From Symbiodinium natans (taxonomy: Eukaryota; Sar; Dinophyceae; Suessiales; Symbiodiniaceae), in NCBI GenBank assembly GCA_905221605.1, contig CAJNDS010002240.1, positions 271,501-335,500 of the forward strand: a stretch of 64,000 nucleotides of DNA. Direction: 5' to 3'. Both the position numbers and the translations under genes were made by a program. Shown here one piece after another: positions 32,160 to 43,146 of this stretch; the stretch's first letter is position 1, and the number at the start of each line of letters is the position of its first letter. The notes below the pieces were generated by a model, which saw nothing but the letters and a program-made list of their open reading frames with translations, had not been told where the DNA came from and searched no databases.

Positions 32160-32925
32160 AAACCCCCCAACCCTAAACCCCTAACGCCTAGACCCCTACA
32201 CCCCTACACCCCTAAACCCCTTAACCCTAACCCCTAAACCTTTAAACCCCCCACCCCGAAACCCTAAAACCCTAAACCCTAAACCCCTGCACCCCTGAAC
32301 CTCTACACCCCGAAAACCCGTAAACCCCAAACCCTAAACCCCTAAAACTAAACCCCATACCCCCTACAACCCGAAACCCGAAACCCCTAAACCCCTAAAC
32401 CCTACACCCCTAAACCCGAAACCCTACACCCCTAAACCCCTAAACCCCTAAAGCCTAAAACCCTAAACCCTAAACCCCTAAGCCCCCAAACCCTGCACCC
32501 TAAACACTAAACCCCTATCCCCGAACCCTAAACCCTTAACCCTTACCCCTAAAACCCTAAACCCTAAACACTAAACTCCTATCCCCGAATCCTAAACCCA
32601 GAACCCCTAAAACCCTACACCCTAAACCCCACACCCTAAACCCCAAAACCCTAAACCCCAAAACCCTAAACCCTAAACCTTCCACCCTACACCCTAAACC
32701 TTCCACCCTAAACCCTAAGCCCCTCAACCCCTAATCCCCTAAACCCTAAGCCCTAAACCCCTAAAACCCTACACCCTAATTAAACCCCTATCCCCTAACC
32801 CTAAACCCTAAACCCTAAACCCTTAACCCTTACCCCTAAACCCTAAACCTTCCACCCTAAACCCTAAACCCTAAACCCTAAACCCCTAAACCCCTAAACC
32901 CTTACCCCTAAAAACCCTGAACCCC
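32160..32925 (-). repeat. Long degenerate CCCTAAA field
   Basis: About 760 bases of degenerate units with 7- and 8-base spacing (CCCTAAA, CCCCTAAA, CCCTACAC). No ORF island inside. Confidence 0.9.
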
Positions 32926-32936
32926 AGATGGGCCTC

Positions 32937-33035
32937 TCCACTGCCTTGCCGCCCAGCGGTGCGGAGCCCGGAAGTGCCCAGAAGCAGAGGGTGCCCCCTG
33001 CTTTGGCAGCTTCGGGGGTGCTTTTGAAGTGCTTG
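32937..33035 (-). CDS. Possible exon island
   Basis: Open in two minus frames; one reads PKHFKSTPEAAKAGGTLCFW then ALPGSAPLGGKAVERP. Both flanks follow the CCCTAAA-exon-TTTAGGG plan. The 5' part of this island is partly duplicated at 33224-33266. The + strand is open too. Confidence 0.35.
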
Positions 33036-33041
33036 GGGCAG

Positions 33042-33136
33042 GGGTTTAGGGTTTAGGGTTTAGGGTTTAGGGTTTAGGGTTTAGGGTTTAGGGTTTAGGG
33101 TTTAGGGTTTAGGGTTTAGGGTTTAGGGTTTAGGGT
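33042..33136 (+). repeat. TTTAGGG array, 13 units
   Basis: Perfect units. Confidence 0.97.
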
Positions 33137-33689
33137 TGTTTAGGCTACTTATAACCCAATTATAGCTCTAACCCACTTATTCGCCTCTTAAAATATGGGT
33201 TACAAGTACACTAAGCACCATGAACCGCCCCCTGCTTTGTCAGCTTTGGGGTGCTTTGGGCAGGGGCTTTAGGGTTTGGGGTTTGGGGTTTAGGGTCTAG
33301 GGTTTAGGGTGGAAGGCTTAGGGTTTAGGTTTTAGGGCTTTTCTTAAACCAGGGGTTTATCTAAGGGAGCTTTCGCTGCTTGGGGCGAGGGCTCGTAACT
33401 TAGGGATCACAAGGCTTATTCAAGTTTAGGGTGCGAGTACCCGAAACCCTAACCCCAAACCCTAAATTGGTTTGGGGTTCAGGGTTCAGAGTTTAGGGTT
33501 TAGGGTTTAGGGTTTCGGCACTCGGACAAGGGGCTTTAGTTTAGGGTTGAGAGGCTTAGGCTAGGCAGTTTCCAAAAACCCAACCCTGAACCCTGTAAAC
33601 CCTACAACAAGAAGCGTAGAAGGCCCCTAAACCCAAACCCTAAACCGTAAACACCACCCCGAAACCCAAAGTTGCGAAAAGAGTTCTAC

Positions 33690-33760
33690 ATTAGGGCCCC
33701 CTTTTCGGTCACCTTTTTTTAGTCCGACACCTTATCAAAGGGCCCGAAAGGGGCCCTAAT
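33690..33760. mobile_element. 71-bp TIR element
   Basis: ATTAGGGCCCCCTTTTCGG at the left end pairs with CCGAAAGGGGCCCTAAT at the right end, with one unpaired base in each of two runs. Confidence 0.7.
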
Positions 33761-35152
33761 TACGAATTCAGAGAGATACCCGTATGTGGTTTAGGGTTTT
33801 GGGCATTTGCTTCGGGCTTTGAGGCTTAGGCTTAGGGTTTTGGGGGATCGGGGGACTAAGGTTAAAAATGGAGTTATAAGTGCCCGAAAAGGGAGCTTGC
33901 AGCTATCCTAGTTAACTACCCTCCTTAGTCACGAATTTCTAAACCGAGTTTCTTTTGTAAGGAAAAGGGTGCATATAGGCTTGGAGGATTAAGTTGATTT
34001 GACCTAAACCCTAAACCCCAAACTAGTTCTCAGTGAAGGAATCAGGGCAACGTCCCACGAAGAGCCAGCAAGAAAAGTGCAAGGGCTTAGGGTTTGGAGT
34101 TGGGCCGAAACAACCCCCACCCAAACAGCGCCCCCTTTACCCAAGATAAAGATTTTTAGGGCTTAGGCTCGTTTGGATTCTGGGCACGCAAAGCAGGGGT
34201 GGCGTAGGATCCTAAACGTCCTAAACCCTATAAACCCTGTAAACCGTAAAGACCCTATAACCCTGTTCACCCTATAAATCCTATAAACCGCATAAACCCT
34301 GTAAACCCTAGAAACCCTATAAACTCAATGAACTCAATGAACCCTATAGACCCTGTAAACCCTATAGCCTCTGCAAAGCCCAGAAACCCAACAAACCTAA
34401 ATTCCCACAAACCCGCAAACATCACAAACCCGACAAACCACCCGAAACCCCACAAACCCAAAATCCTGCACCTGCTGGTGGGTCAGTGTAGGAGCCTGCT
34501 TGGAGGTTGATGGAGTAGGGGCTATAAGGGGGTATGAGTACGATATATAACTTGATTTAAATGTACCCAAAAAAAACTTAAGCCCTAGACCCTATGAACC
34601 CTGTAAACCCTATCAGCCCCATATACCCTACACAACCATAAGTACCCATGAACCTTCGAGCATACCCCAAAACACCCCAAACACGGCGGGTCGGCGTTTA
34701 TCTCCAGAGATGGCGAACCTCGGGACTTTACGGCTTAGCTTGTCTCGGTTCTTTGAGGATAAGGGACTTGGGGTCCCTGAACCCCCAAAACCCCCTCAAC
34801 CCCCTAAACCCTCAGGAATCTCGGATTCTAGGAATTCGGGCTTGGGTTGAGGGTCCAGTCAGGGCCCGGGCTCTCACAGGGCTGCCTGAAGAACCCACAT
34901 ATTTCGGGTTTAGGGTTTAGGGTTAGGGTTAGGCTCTTCTTGTAAGGCCCCTTAGAGGGATGAGTTCAGAGTTGGGGCATCCCCGAAAACCCCTTCAAGA
35001 AACGCGACCCCGACCCGGCACACTAACCTCTAGACGGTTTATGGTGAGGGTTTATAGGGTCTATAGGGTTTATAGGGTTTATAGGGTTTAGGGTGAGAGT
35101 TGATTATAGGGTTTAGGGCTTGCGGACAATTCAAAAGACCCAACCTCTGCAC

Positions 35153-35189
35153 CTCCCGGGATCCCAAAACTCGCAGAGCCGCCAGCTCG
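35153..35189 (-). CDS. Probable micro-exon
   Basis: CCTGCAG acceptor and GGGAG|GTGCAG donor on the minus strand enclose ELAALRVLGSRE, 37 bases. Confidence 0.45.
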
Positions 35190-35224
35190 CTGCAGGTTCT
35201 GGCTTCCGATTTTGAGGGTTCGTA

Positions 35225-35355
35225 ACCCCTAAACCCTAAACCCTAAACCCTAAACCCTAAACCCTAAACCCTAAACCCTAAACCCTGAACCCTGAACCCT
35301 GAACCCTAACCCTAAACCCTAAACCCTAAACCCTAAACCCAAAACTCTAAACCCT
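35225..35355 (-). repeat. CCCTAAA array
   Basis: About 17 units with a short CCCTGAA run in the middle. Confidence 0.95.
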
Positions 35356-35361
35356 AGATGG

Positions 35362-35820
35362 TGTTTAGGGGTTAGAGTTGTTTAAGGGATCAACCCTATG
35401 AGCGAACTTTCACACGTGAGTATTTCCCTAAACCCTTAATTAATCCTAAACCCTGAATAGTGTTTAGGGGTTAGAGCTAAGGGATCAACCCTCTGAGCCA
35501 CTTTTCAGAAGCTTACTTCTCCAATAACCAAGGGGAAAAAAGGTTAAACTTGATTATTCCTACTAAATAAGCAAGCCCAGAAAGTTCAAAGTTCAACAAT
35601 TGGCTAAGTAAGTAAAAGGGTAGTTTACGATACTAAGGGACCCCAGAAAGTAGACCATGAGGACCCATTAAGGTTCTTTCGGAAACCCTAAACCCTAAAC
35701 CCTAAACCCTAAACGCTAAACCCTAAACCCTAGACGCTAAACCCTAAACCCTAAACCCTAAACCCTAAACCCTAGAGTTGTTTAAGGGATCAAACCCTTG
35801 AGCTACTTTTCATAATTGAG
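35362..35820. repeat. Three dispersed copies of a 45-bp word
   Basis: GTTTAAGGGATCAACCCTA or close variants followed by GAGC-ACTTTTC occur at about 35378, 35480 and 35777, each after CCCTAAA text. Confidence 0.7.
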
Positions 35821-36017
35821 TCAGCGGCCCTCCGAGGAGGACCAGCGCCGACGGCTCCGCGTGGTGCTCCTTCGAGGGGGGTTCGGGGGGGGGGGGGGTT
35901 GAGGGTTTAGGGTTCAGGGTTTTGAGGGCTATCAGGGTTATGAGGGTTATGAGGGTTTACGGTTGGGGGTTTCGGCTGAGGTTTAGACCCTAAACGCTAA
36001 ACTCTGTAAACTTCGAA

Positions 36018-36126
36018 TCCTATCTTTAAACCCTAAACCCTAAACCCTAAACCCTAAACCCTAAACCCTAAACCCTAAACCCTAAACCCTAAACCCTAAA
36101 CCCTAAACCCTAAACCCTAAACCCTA
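36018..36126 (-). repeat. CCCTAAA array, 15 units
   Basis: Perfect units immediately left of the next exon island. Confidence 0.97.
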
Positions 36127-36137
36127 AGGTCAAGTAG

Positions 36138-36206
36138 GCCCTTGGGAGTCCTTGTGGGAGCCGAGGCTCTGCAGAGACTTGGACTGGAGCGCTGTGACGA
36201 TGCGGT
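36138..36206 (-). CDS. Possible exon island
   Basis: CTGGCAG acceptor on the minus strand; the most natural frame reads RIVTALQSKSLQSLGSHKDS. Flanked by CCCTAAA and TTTAGGG arrays in the usual polarity. The donor is not clear. Confidence 0.45.
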
Positions 36207-36448
36207 CTGCCAGGGGAGTTTAGGGTTTAGGGTTTAGGGTTTAGGGTTTAGGGTTTGGGGTTTAGGGTTTAGGGTAACTCGCAGAGTAACCCTGGACCCG
36301 AATCCTCAAAACCCAGAACTTTGGAACGTTCCCCCTTATACTAACCTGGCGGATTTTGGGGTTTAGGGTTTGGGGTTTAGGGTTTAGGGTTTAGGGTTTA
36401 GGGTTTAGGCTTTAGGTTTACATAGGATTTAGGGTTTAGGGTTGGGAT

Positions 36449-36522
36449 GTTCCCCCTTGTACTAACAGTCCTTAGTAGGCATTCTAGTATCCCGATTAAG
36501 GACTGTTAGTATAAGGGGGAAC
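36449..36522. mobile_element. TIR element, family B, 26-bp arms
   Basis: GTTCCCCCTTGTACTAACAG + TCCTTA at the left end is matched at the right end with one mismatch; only 22 bases lie between. A half copy of the arm occurs at 36328. Confidence 0.85.
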
Positions 36523-36843
36523 AAAACCTTAAACCTGAAAGTAACCCAAGAATGCCCTTCGTGGTCTTCTTTCCCATTACTGTTGTCTTCTCGTGCTATA
36601 TAGTCACTGTGGTTATAAGGGGGTTTCGGCAGGGGCGCAAGTACAGTTTGGGGTTTCGGGTCCCTTGCCGATGTCTGCTCTGTCTCTCTGTGGCCCTATC
36701 TCTACCGCTCCTTGCTGATGGGAGGTGGTGAAGTAAGCCGGGCTCGTCAAACACCCTAAACCCTAAACCCGAAACCCTGAACACTAAGCCCTAAACCCCA
36801 AACCCTAAACATCCCTAAACCCTAAACATCCCTAAACAGAAGC

Positions 36844-37084
36844 TTGCAGCTGCATCTCCGAAGAGCTATGGAAGACCCAGAGTTTCGGAAATCAACCCTC
36901 CTAAAGCTTACTGGCCCAAAACCCAAGGAAATAGAAGTTGAAACTTTCAGAATAAACTACCTTGTAAGAAGCCCAAAAGTTGAAAAGCTGGGTTTTGAGG
37001 CAGTAAGAAAATCAGCCCTTACTAAAGCACTGGCCGCAGCCCAAAAGGCTCGACGTGCCTGCCTTAGGCAGAGGGTCGAAGTTT
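36844..37084 (+). CDS. Opposite-strand ORF, Lys-rich
   Basis: An open frame of about 80 residues before a possible AGG|GTCGAA donor. It starts after a CTTGCAG acceptor and reads LHLRRAMEDPEFRKSTLLKL, then KPKEIEVETFRINYLV and a basic, Ala-rich helix. It uses more A/T than neighbouring islands. If real it lies on the strand opposite to all other genes of this half. No family recognised. Confidence 0.35.
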
Positions 37085-37225
37085 ACGTGTTGCGCGTCTT
37101 GGGGCCGAAGGGTTTTTGGTTTTCAGGGTACACCCTAAACTCTAATCCCTAAACAACCCGAAACCCTAAACCCTAAACAACCATAAACCCTAACTCCTAA
37201 ACCCTAAAACCTCAACCCTACACAC

Positions 37226-37309
37226 TTCCTGGCAGCCGAACAGTTTCCAGCCTGCTGTGCAGGCAGCCACGAGCCCCGCTGCTACCGCCACGCCCGTCAC
37301 CTTTTTGGA
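37226..37309 (-). CDS. Exon with hydrophobic segment
   Basis: 28 codons, phase 0-0, CCCTCAG acceptor and GAA|GTGTGT donor. The peptide KKVTGVAVAAGLVAACTAGW has a basic N-side followed by a hydrophobic Ala/Val run, as in a signal anchor or membrane helix (inference). Confidence 0.5.
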
Positions 37310-37908
37310 CTGAGGGCGGTTTAGGGTTTAGGGTTTCGGGTTTCGGTTTTGGGGCTTAGTGTGATTTCGGCTATGTTTTTACCGAAACTCTAAAGGATCT
37401 ACGCCAAAGTCCTGAGCACGACAAAAAGCATGGCAACTGGAAGCATGGGGATTTAGATGGCTTGCCTGCGTTCTCAACCTTGAACCCTACATCAAAATGC
37501 CCTCAACAGTACAGATCCTAAAGCCTAAGCCCCGAAGGTCAAATTCGAAGCCTCAAACGCTTCCAGCACACAACGCTAAACCTTGTCATTCTGTGCAGCC
37601 ATTCTCCCGTATCGCTTGAAAGCACCTGAGGGTGGCGTCCTCTGTCTCTACTAAGACTCAGACGAAGACCCTAAACGCCCCAATCCCTACAAAACTTATG
37701 CACAAAGCCACCTTTATCCTACCACACAAAAACAGCCCCGAGGCCAACAAGCCCAAAACCCGGGCTGCCAGGCGCGGCCACGCAAAGGGGCGATGCCGGT
37801 GACCTCTCCAGGACTGGGAGTTGGGGTGCTCGGGCCAGTCTAACGGGTAGGACACGGGCCAATGGCCCGTCGGTGGGGCATGTAGGGTTTAGGACCTGGG
37901 GCTAGAAA

Positions 37909-38000
37909 CTACCTGGGACTGCTTGCCTGCAGTTTAGCAATAACTACCCTTCATGAGTAGGTATAACCTATGAAACTGTAGGCAAAGAGGGTCCCAGGTA
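37909..38000. mobile_element. 92-bp TIR element
   Basis: CTACCTGGGACTGCTTGCCT at the left; the complement of TACCTGGGACCCTCTTTGCC at the right; both continue with ACAGTTT-like text. Confidence 0.7.
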
Positions 38001-38066
38001 AACCCTAAACCCTAAACCCTCAACCCTCAACCCTAAACCCTAAGCCCCCCTCTTAAAGCTTCACAC

Positions 38067-38126
38067 CCGGCCTGTCTGGAGCTTGCTGCAAGGAGCGTCA
38101 CAGCCTGGCGCCAAGAAGGGTCTGGG
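38067..38126 (-). CDS. Probable 20-codon exon
   Basis: CACTGAG acceptor and CGG|GTGTGA donor enclose PRPFLAPGCDAPCSKLQTGR. A second frame is also open, so the reading frame needs transcript support. Confidence 0.45.
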
Positions 38127-38353
38127 CTCAGTGACCCGAAACCCCAAACCCTACACCCTAAACCCTAAACCCTAAACCCTAAACCCTAATGTTTCTAGTA
38201 GGAAGGCTGGTTAAGGGTTTTATAAAGGCTTCAGGTTGAAGAGTTTAAGAGCTTCTTTAAGGTGTCAGGGTTTGAGGGTTTAGGGTTTAGGGTTGAGGGT
38301 TTAGGGTTTAGGGTTTAGGGTTAAGGCGCAGAGTTTAGGGAACCAGCAAGGGC

Positions 38354-38388
38354 CTCAGGATACCAAGGGGGCCAAGTTCGATGTGACG
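38354..38388 (-). CDS. Possible exon island
   Basis: RHIELGPLGILR between CTTCAAG and a GC donor. The + strand is also very natural (QDTKGAKFDVTLEGFV), so strand is doubtful. Confidence 0.3.
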
Positions 38389-38602
38389 CTTGAAGGGTTT
38401 GTGCCATGCACAACCCCAAAGCATCACGCTGAAAACTAAAACCCTAAATCGGACAAACCCGACAGAGCCCTGTAAACCCTGCAAACCTTGCAAACCCTGT
38501 AAGCCCCGTAACCCCCATAAACCTTGCTGCTGTGCTGTGAAGTAGGAAGACCGTCATTCCTTCAAAGACAGAGCGCACTTCAACAGCATGCGTACCAGCC
38601 AA

Positions 38603-38705
38603 AAAGCTATACTCCCCTTAGAACCTCAAAAAAAAAATGTTTAATATCCTATTGGGTTTTATATAAACAAAAATTAAGAAATAATTCCCAAGGGGGATAT
38701 AGAAA
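38603..38705. mobile_element. Family D related element
   Basis: Shares TATACTCCCCTTAGAACCT and TTGGGTTTTATATAAACAAA with 22588-22690, including the inner inverted pair, but lacks the long outer arms. Confidence 0.65.
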
Positions 38706-38746
38706 GGGGAACCCTCGCCCACCATCCTAGGGTGTCGCCCCGCAGC

Positions 38747-38807
38747 CTGGTTGGTCGCAACAGCAAGCGTGCCATCTGGCAGTGCATCCGCGACGTGGGA
38801 GATGTAC
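38747..38807 (-). CDS. Propeller-like exon (or + strand exon)
   Basis: Minus strand: GCCAG acceptor and CAG|GCTGCG donor enclose YISHVADALPDGTLAVATNQ, in which LPDGTLAVA is typical of propeller proteins. Plus strand: CCGCAG acceptor and GTAAGC donor also enclose an open frame (SKRAIWQCIRDVGDVPG). I favour the minus strand from the neighbours but cannot exclude the other. Confidence 0.4.
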
Positions 38808-38924
38808 CTGGCGTAAGCTTTGTAAAGGTTTAGGGCTTGGGGTTTAGGTTTGGGGCTTCTGTTGGGAGGTCAGTCCTGAATCTTAAAACCTATTTAAGCC
38901 CCCAAGTCTTACCCTTAAGCCCTC

Positions 38925-39110
38925 AAAGCCTGAACAGCGCCACACCCTTGAAGCCCCTTCAGCCCTCAACCTGGCATCCTGCTGAGTGCTACACTGACTA
39001 AGCGGCCATATTGCCATAGGGCCTAAATGCCGACTTGATTCCTCGCACTTTCCATTCTTGCACATGCGTGCAGTCCTCGTGTTGTTGTTTTCTGTTTTCG
39101 CCCGCTCCTG
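38925..39110 (-). CDS. Possible larger exon
   Basis: Open minus frame starting at a GATGCAG acceptor: ERAKTENNNTRTARMCKNGK followed by a Ser/Gln-rich part. Polar composition, no family recognised. Confidence 0.35.
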
Positions 39111-39315
39111 CATCTCCTGTAGACCGCCGACGAGCTCATGAACTTCTGAATTGCACTAGCGGAACCCCGCAACTTTGCATACCCTCCACTTAAATTGTGG
39201 CTTCAAGCAGCCTCAACGCACCACGGTTGAGACCTTGAAAGCCTTAAGCCCTGAAGCCTGTCCTACAGCCTGACCGCGCAGAACCCAAAACCAAACCCTG
39301 GTGGTAGGTTGGGGT

Positions 39316-39433
39316 GTTCCCGTTGTACTACCGGTCCTTAATAGGGATTGAAATAGGGGGTACTATAATCATAAAATAGGGGGGGGGGGGTGTACTATAA
39401 TCCCTATCAAGGACTGTTTGTATATGGGGGAAC
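39316..39433. mobile_element. TIR element, family B, copy 2
   Basis: GTTCCCGTTGTACTACCGGTCCTTA at the left; CAAGGACTGTTTGTATATGG then GGGAAC at the right. Longer than copy 1 because of an inner ATAGGGATT / AATCCCTAT pair and a G-run. Confidence 0.7.
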
Positions 39434-39454
39434 ATCCCGAGTGTTGGGCCCTAG

Positions 39455-39590
39455 GGCTTTCGGGCTTTCGGGCTTTAGGGCTTTCGGGCTTTCGGGCTTT
39501 AGGGCTTTAGGGCTTTTGGGCTTTAGGGCTTTAGGGCTTTAGGGCTTTCGGGCTTTAGGGCTTTAGGGCTTTAGGGCTTTAGGGCTGAGA
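39455..39590 (+). repeat. GGGCTTTAG / GGGCTTTCG array
   Basis: About fourteen 9-base units with A or C at position 8. Confidence 0.95.
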
Positions 39591-39991
39591 GAGAAACTAA
39601 GGCTTTGGGGTTTGGGTTTGGGGCAATTAGAGGGGCCGAGGTGTCAGATCTCACATGCACCGCGCTCCCAAAGCCTTTTGTGCATCATGCTCTACACGGC
39701 CCTCGGATGCTTCGCCCTAAACCCTGCACCCTAAACCCTAAACCCTACACCCTAAACCCTAAAGCCTAAAGCCTAAACACACAGGGCGCTGGGGCTTTAG
39801 GGCTTCGGGCTGCTTCGCTGCACATTCGAAGGCAAGATCGCCCCAAAAGCATAAAAACTCTCGGCTTTCAAGAAACTCGAAGCAACTGCGGCCGGATGCC
39901 TCAGCTCGTCCTTGTGCCTCGCTGGAGTTCGGCACTGGAGAGATCTCCGGGTGGTGCCTGCTACTCTAAAGCATCTAAAGCTTCGAAGGGC

Positions 39992-40237
39992 CTGCCGGAT
40001 GCCCTCCACCTCATCCTTGTGCCCGTCGCGGATCTGAAGGAGCTTCTTCTTGCCCTTCTTCATGGCCGGGGCACGGCTGGTCTGGCTGAACAGCAGCTCC
40101 ACGTCAACCAGAGCACTCAGCGCCAGGACATGGTCAAATTCCTGGCTCGTAAGCGCCGGCACCCCTGTGTCCATCACCAGGACATGCATCCTCACACCAG
40201 CACCCGGAAGGCTCAGGATGTTGTCATGGCAAACCAG
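39992..40237 (-). CDS. Large internal exon, unrecognised protein
   Basis: 82 codons, phase 0-0, from a GGTACAAG acceptor to a CGGCAG|GCCCTT (GC) donor. The order is LVCHDNILSLPGAGVRMHVL, a central helix with EFDHVLALSALVDVELLF, then a basic linker (MKKGKKKLLQIRDGHKD) and EVEGIRQ. The frame stays open for a further 65 codons to the left, where composition is less convincing. I do not recognise the family. It is the longest clearly coding island of the central region. Confidence 0.55.
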
Positions 40238-40834
40238 CTTGTACCCGTTTAAAGCTCAGTGGTGGGGGGTGTACGGTCTGGGGGGATCTGACTGAACACT
40301 CCAAACCATGGAAATCCTAAGTCACTTCCTAAACCCCAAACCCCAAACCCGTGAGACTCTACGACCCGCTGTTGCGTAGGCTTTTGGAGCTTTAGGGCTA
40401 GAGGGTTTAGGGTTTAGGGTTAAACCCTAAACCCTAAACCCCAAACCCTGTAGACTCCGCCTATAGGCCCTGAATCCTTCGGGTTGCAGGCTAGGGTCTG
40501 GCAATTGTTTAGGGTTTAGGGTTTAGGGTTTAGGGTTTAGGGTTGGCTTACGAGTTAGCGTCCGCAATGCACCCTATAACCCTGAACCCTTAATCCTCAA
40601 CCCCTAACCCTAAACCCTTATCAACCCTTAACCCTAAACCTGAATTCAAATCGTTACCCCTAAAGCCCTACAGCCCGAAAGCCAAAAGTCAGAAACCTTA
40701 GAGGACCCAGCCTATGAACCCCAAACCCTGAACCAAAAAAGGGTTGAGGGATTTGGGTTGAGGAACTTTTAACCCCCTAAACACCAAGCCCCAAAACGCC
40801 CTTTAAAGCCGTAGAGCCCCTCAACTCCGTCAAC

Positions 40835-40897
40835 GCATGCTGGCGTACCAGTTCGGCGAGGTCGGAAACAATATCTCCGAGGAAAGCATGCCCACAC
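40835..40897 (-). CDS. Possible exon island
   Basis: CATCCAG acceptor and GC|GTTGAC donor enclose CGHAFLGDIVSDLAELVRQH. The + frame (MLAYQFGEVGNNISEESMP) is also natural. Confidence 0.4.
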
Positions 40898-41822
40898 CTG
40901 GATGGGGTTTGGGGTTGAGGGGTTTAGGGGATTTAGGGGGTTTAGGGGTTTAGGGTGTAGGGTTTAGGGGGTTTACGGGTTGAGGATGGTTGCGGGGCTC
41001 AAAAGGTGGGGTAAGGGCAGGGATTCGAATAAGTTAAGAGAAGGCGACCCAGCTCTCCGAACCATATGTGGACCTTTGCGTTGTTCTATGACCTTGGGCT
41101 TCATACGCGCAAATGAGGCAACAACCCTTCTAAGCCCTATAAACCCTGTGTGTAAGCCCTGTAAAGCCGTAAGCCCTATAAATATATAAGCCCCATAAAC
41201 CTCAGAAGCACTATAAAGCCTATCAACCCCTAGAAATCCGATACACCCCCGAAACCTAAACGCTGTTAACCCCAATAATCCTACAACCCCTCAAGCTCGA
41301 GCAGAGGCCAGCGCCCCCAGTGCACTGGGCAGGCGCGCTGCAGTTCGCAGGCCATGGGTTTAGGGTTTAGGGTTTAGGGTTTGTGGTTTGGGGTTAGGGT
41401 TTAGAGTTTGGGTTTAGGTTTGGGGTTTGGGGTTAGAGGTTTGGGGGCTTGGGGATGAGGGTTTCGGGGTTAGGGGTTTAGGGCTTTGGTTTGGGGCTTG
41501 GGCTTGCGTTGGGAAGTCCACATGGCTATGCAGGTTGAAGTTCACGGGTGCAATAGGGTGCCGAAGGTATAGGGACAAGTTCTTTGGGAGTTTTGGTCTG
41601 AGGGCTTACGGTTTAGGGTGCAGGGCATCTGGTGTTAACATGAGTTAGGGCTTCATGCTTTGCGTTTTGGGGGAGTTTAGGGTTTAGGGTTTGGAGTTTC
41701 GAGGTTGCGTGGGCTAAAGAAACAGCTGCCGAACCGCAACGACTGTAAAGCTCGGCTCAAGCAAGGGGACGGGAATTCTAACCCTAAATACTTGACCCCA
41801 AGCCCCAAACCCCAAACCCCCT

Positions 41823-41943
41823 GTAGTTACATGGTCCCTTACCCCTTCTATGCCCCTTCTAAGCCCCAAAAAATCCCAAAGGGCCCGTACTTCGGAACCC
41901 TTTAAGGGAGGTACGGGACCACATTAAGGGCCCATGCAACTAC
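41823..41943. mobile_element. 121-bp TIR element
   Basis: GTAGTTACATGGTCCCTT at the left pairs with the complement of GTAGTTGCATGGGCCCTT at the right. Confidence 0.7.
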
Positions 41944-42388
41944 CCATAAAAGCCTCGACAGCAAGTTCCGATTCTCGATTCGCCAGGAGTCATCAAGACT
42001 AGATGGACGGATGAGGGCGGCCACGACATCGAACCCTAAGCCCTAAACCCTAAACCCTAAACCCTAAACCCTAAACCCTCAAACCCTAAACCCTCAAACC
42101 CTCGTCCCTAAACCCTAAACTCAGCGAAATGGGGAGAGTGGGGGAGGTTTGCGGTTTGCTGGGTCTAGGCGCTTTCAAGTTCCGGGCCTGGGGCCTGGGG
42201 TCTCAAGGCTTAGGCCTAAGGTCTTGCAGGTTCGAGGGCGTACTCTCTTATCCCGGCGACTCGGGTTAACACAGGGTCCCCCATAAATCTTCTCCAAAGT
42301 CGCGTGCCCAAGAGTTTGGGGAATGTTTGGGGGCGCACCCCGTTCGGGGGTTAAGGCTTGTGAGGGGGAAGGTCTGGGAAAACTTCTA

Positions 42389-42520
42389 CTTGGAGGTGAA
42401 TGGGTACTTGTATGTAGGGTTCGGAGTACCCGAAAGAAGGTTACCAGAGTTGCCCTAAACCCTAAACCCTTAACCCTAAACTTGTAACCCCCTACTTTCA
42501 AGTACCCATGAACCTGCAAG
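42389..42520. mobile_element. TIR element, family A
   Basis: CTTGGAGGTGAATGGGTACT at the left; AGTACCCATGAACCTGCAAG at the right. Arms about 31 bp. Confidence 0.8.
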
Positions 42521-42849
42521 CATGGAGCTGGGGCCTCTAAGGTTAAGTAAGATTCTGTGGGCTCCAGGGTTTAGACTCTTTAGGGTTTAGGGTTTTGGGG
42601 GTTTAGGGTTTAGGGTTACAGCTACAAAGCCTGGAAGCCCCAAATGGCCCGAGCAGGCCAAGACCCTTTTTGAAGTGCGCCGTCGGGCGGCTGCCCTTTT
42701 GGCAGCTGCCCCTTGGACGAGGGACTGGTAGTGGCGTTGTTCGCATGTGTCGTTTAGCGCTGGGGAGTAATTAGGGGTTTAGAGTTTGGGGCCCAGAGGG
42801 TGTTTTTAGGGTTTAGGGTTTCGGGTTTAGGGTCCAGGGTTTAGGGTAC

Positions 42850-43146
42850 AAGGGCCAAACCCTCACTACTAAAGCCAACTCTCCCTATGCCCAGTACGCC
42901 CCTCAGGGCGCAACGCCAGGCCAGACAACAGGCGCCTCCTCCGGTGTTTCCGAAGGCTATGTACACAAGCTTCAAGGGTGGTAGCCCCAAACCGTCAACT
43001 TTGAAAAGGCTTTGAGTTTGTAAGGGCTCTTGGAGGTCGGGTTTAGTGCCTTTGCGCAATGCAGGATGGTTTACAGCTGTGGTGTAGTGTTGGGGGGTGA
43101 GCATGGGTAGCAAACTCACACACCTTTCAGCCATCCACATACTCAT
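42850..43146 (-). CDS. Possible exon, about 95 codons
   Basis: Open minus frame, natural composition with LKLVYIAFGNTGGGACCLAW in the second half. No clear acceptor or donor chosen and no family recognised. Confidence 0.3.
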
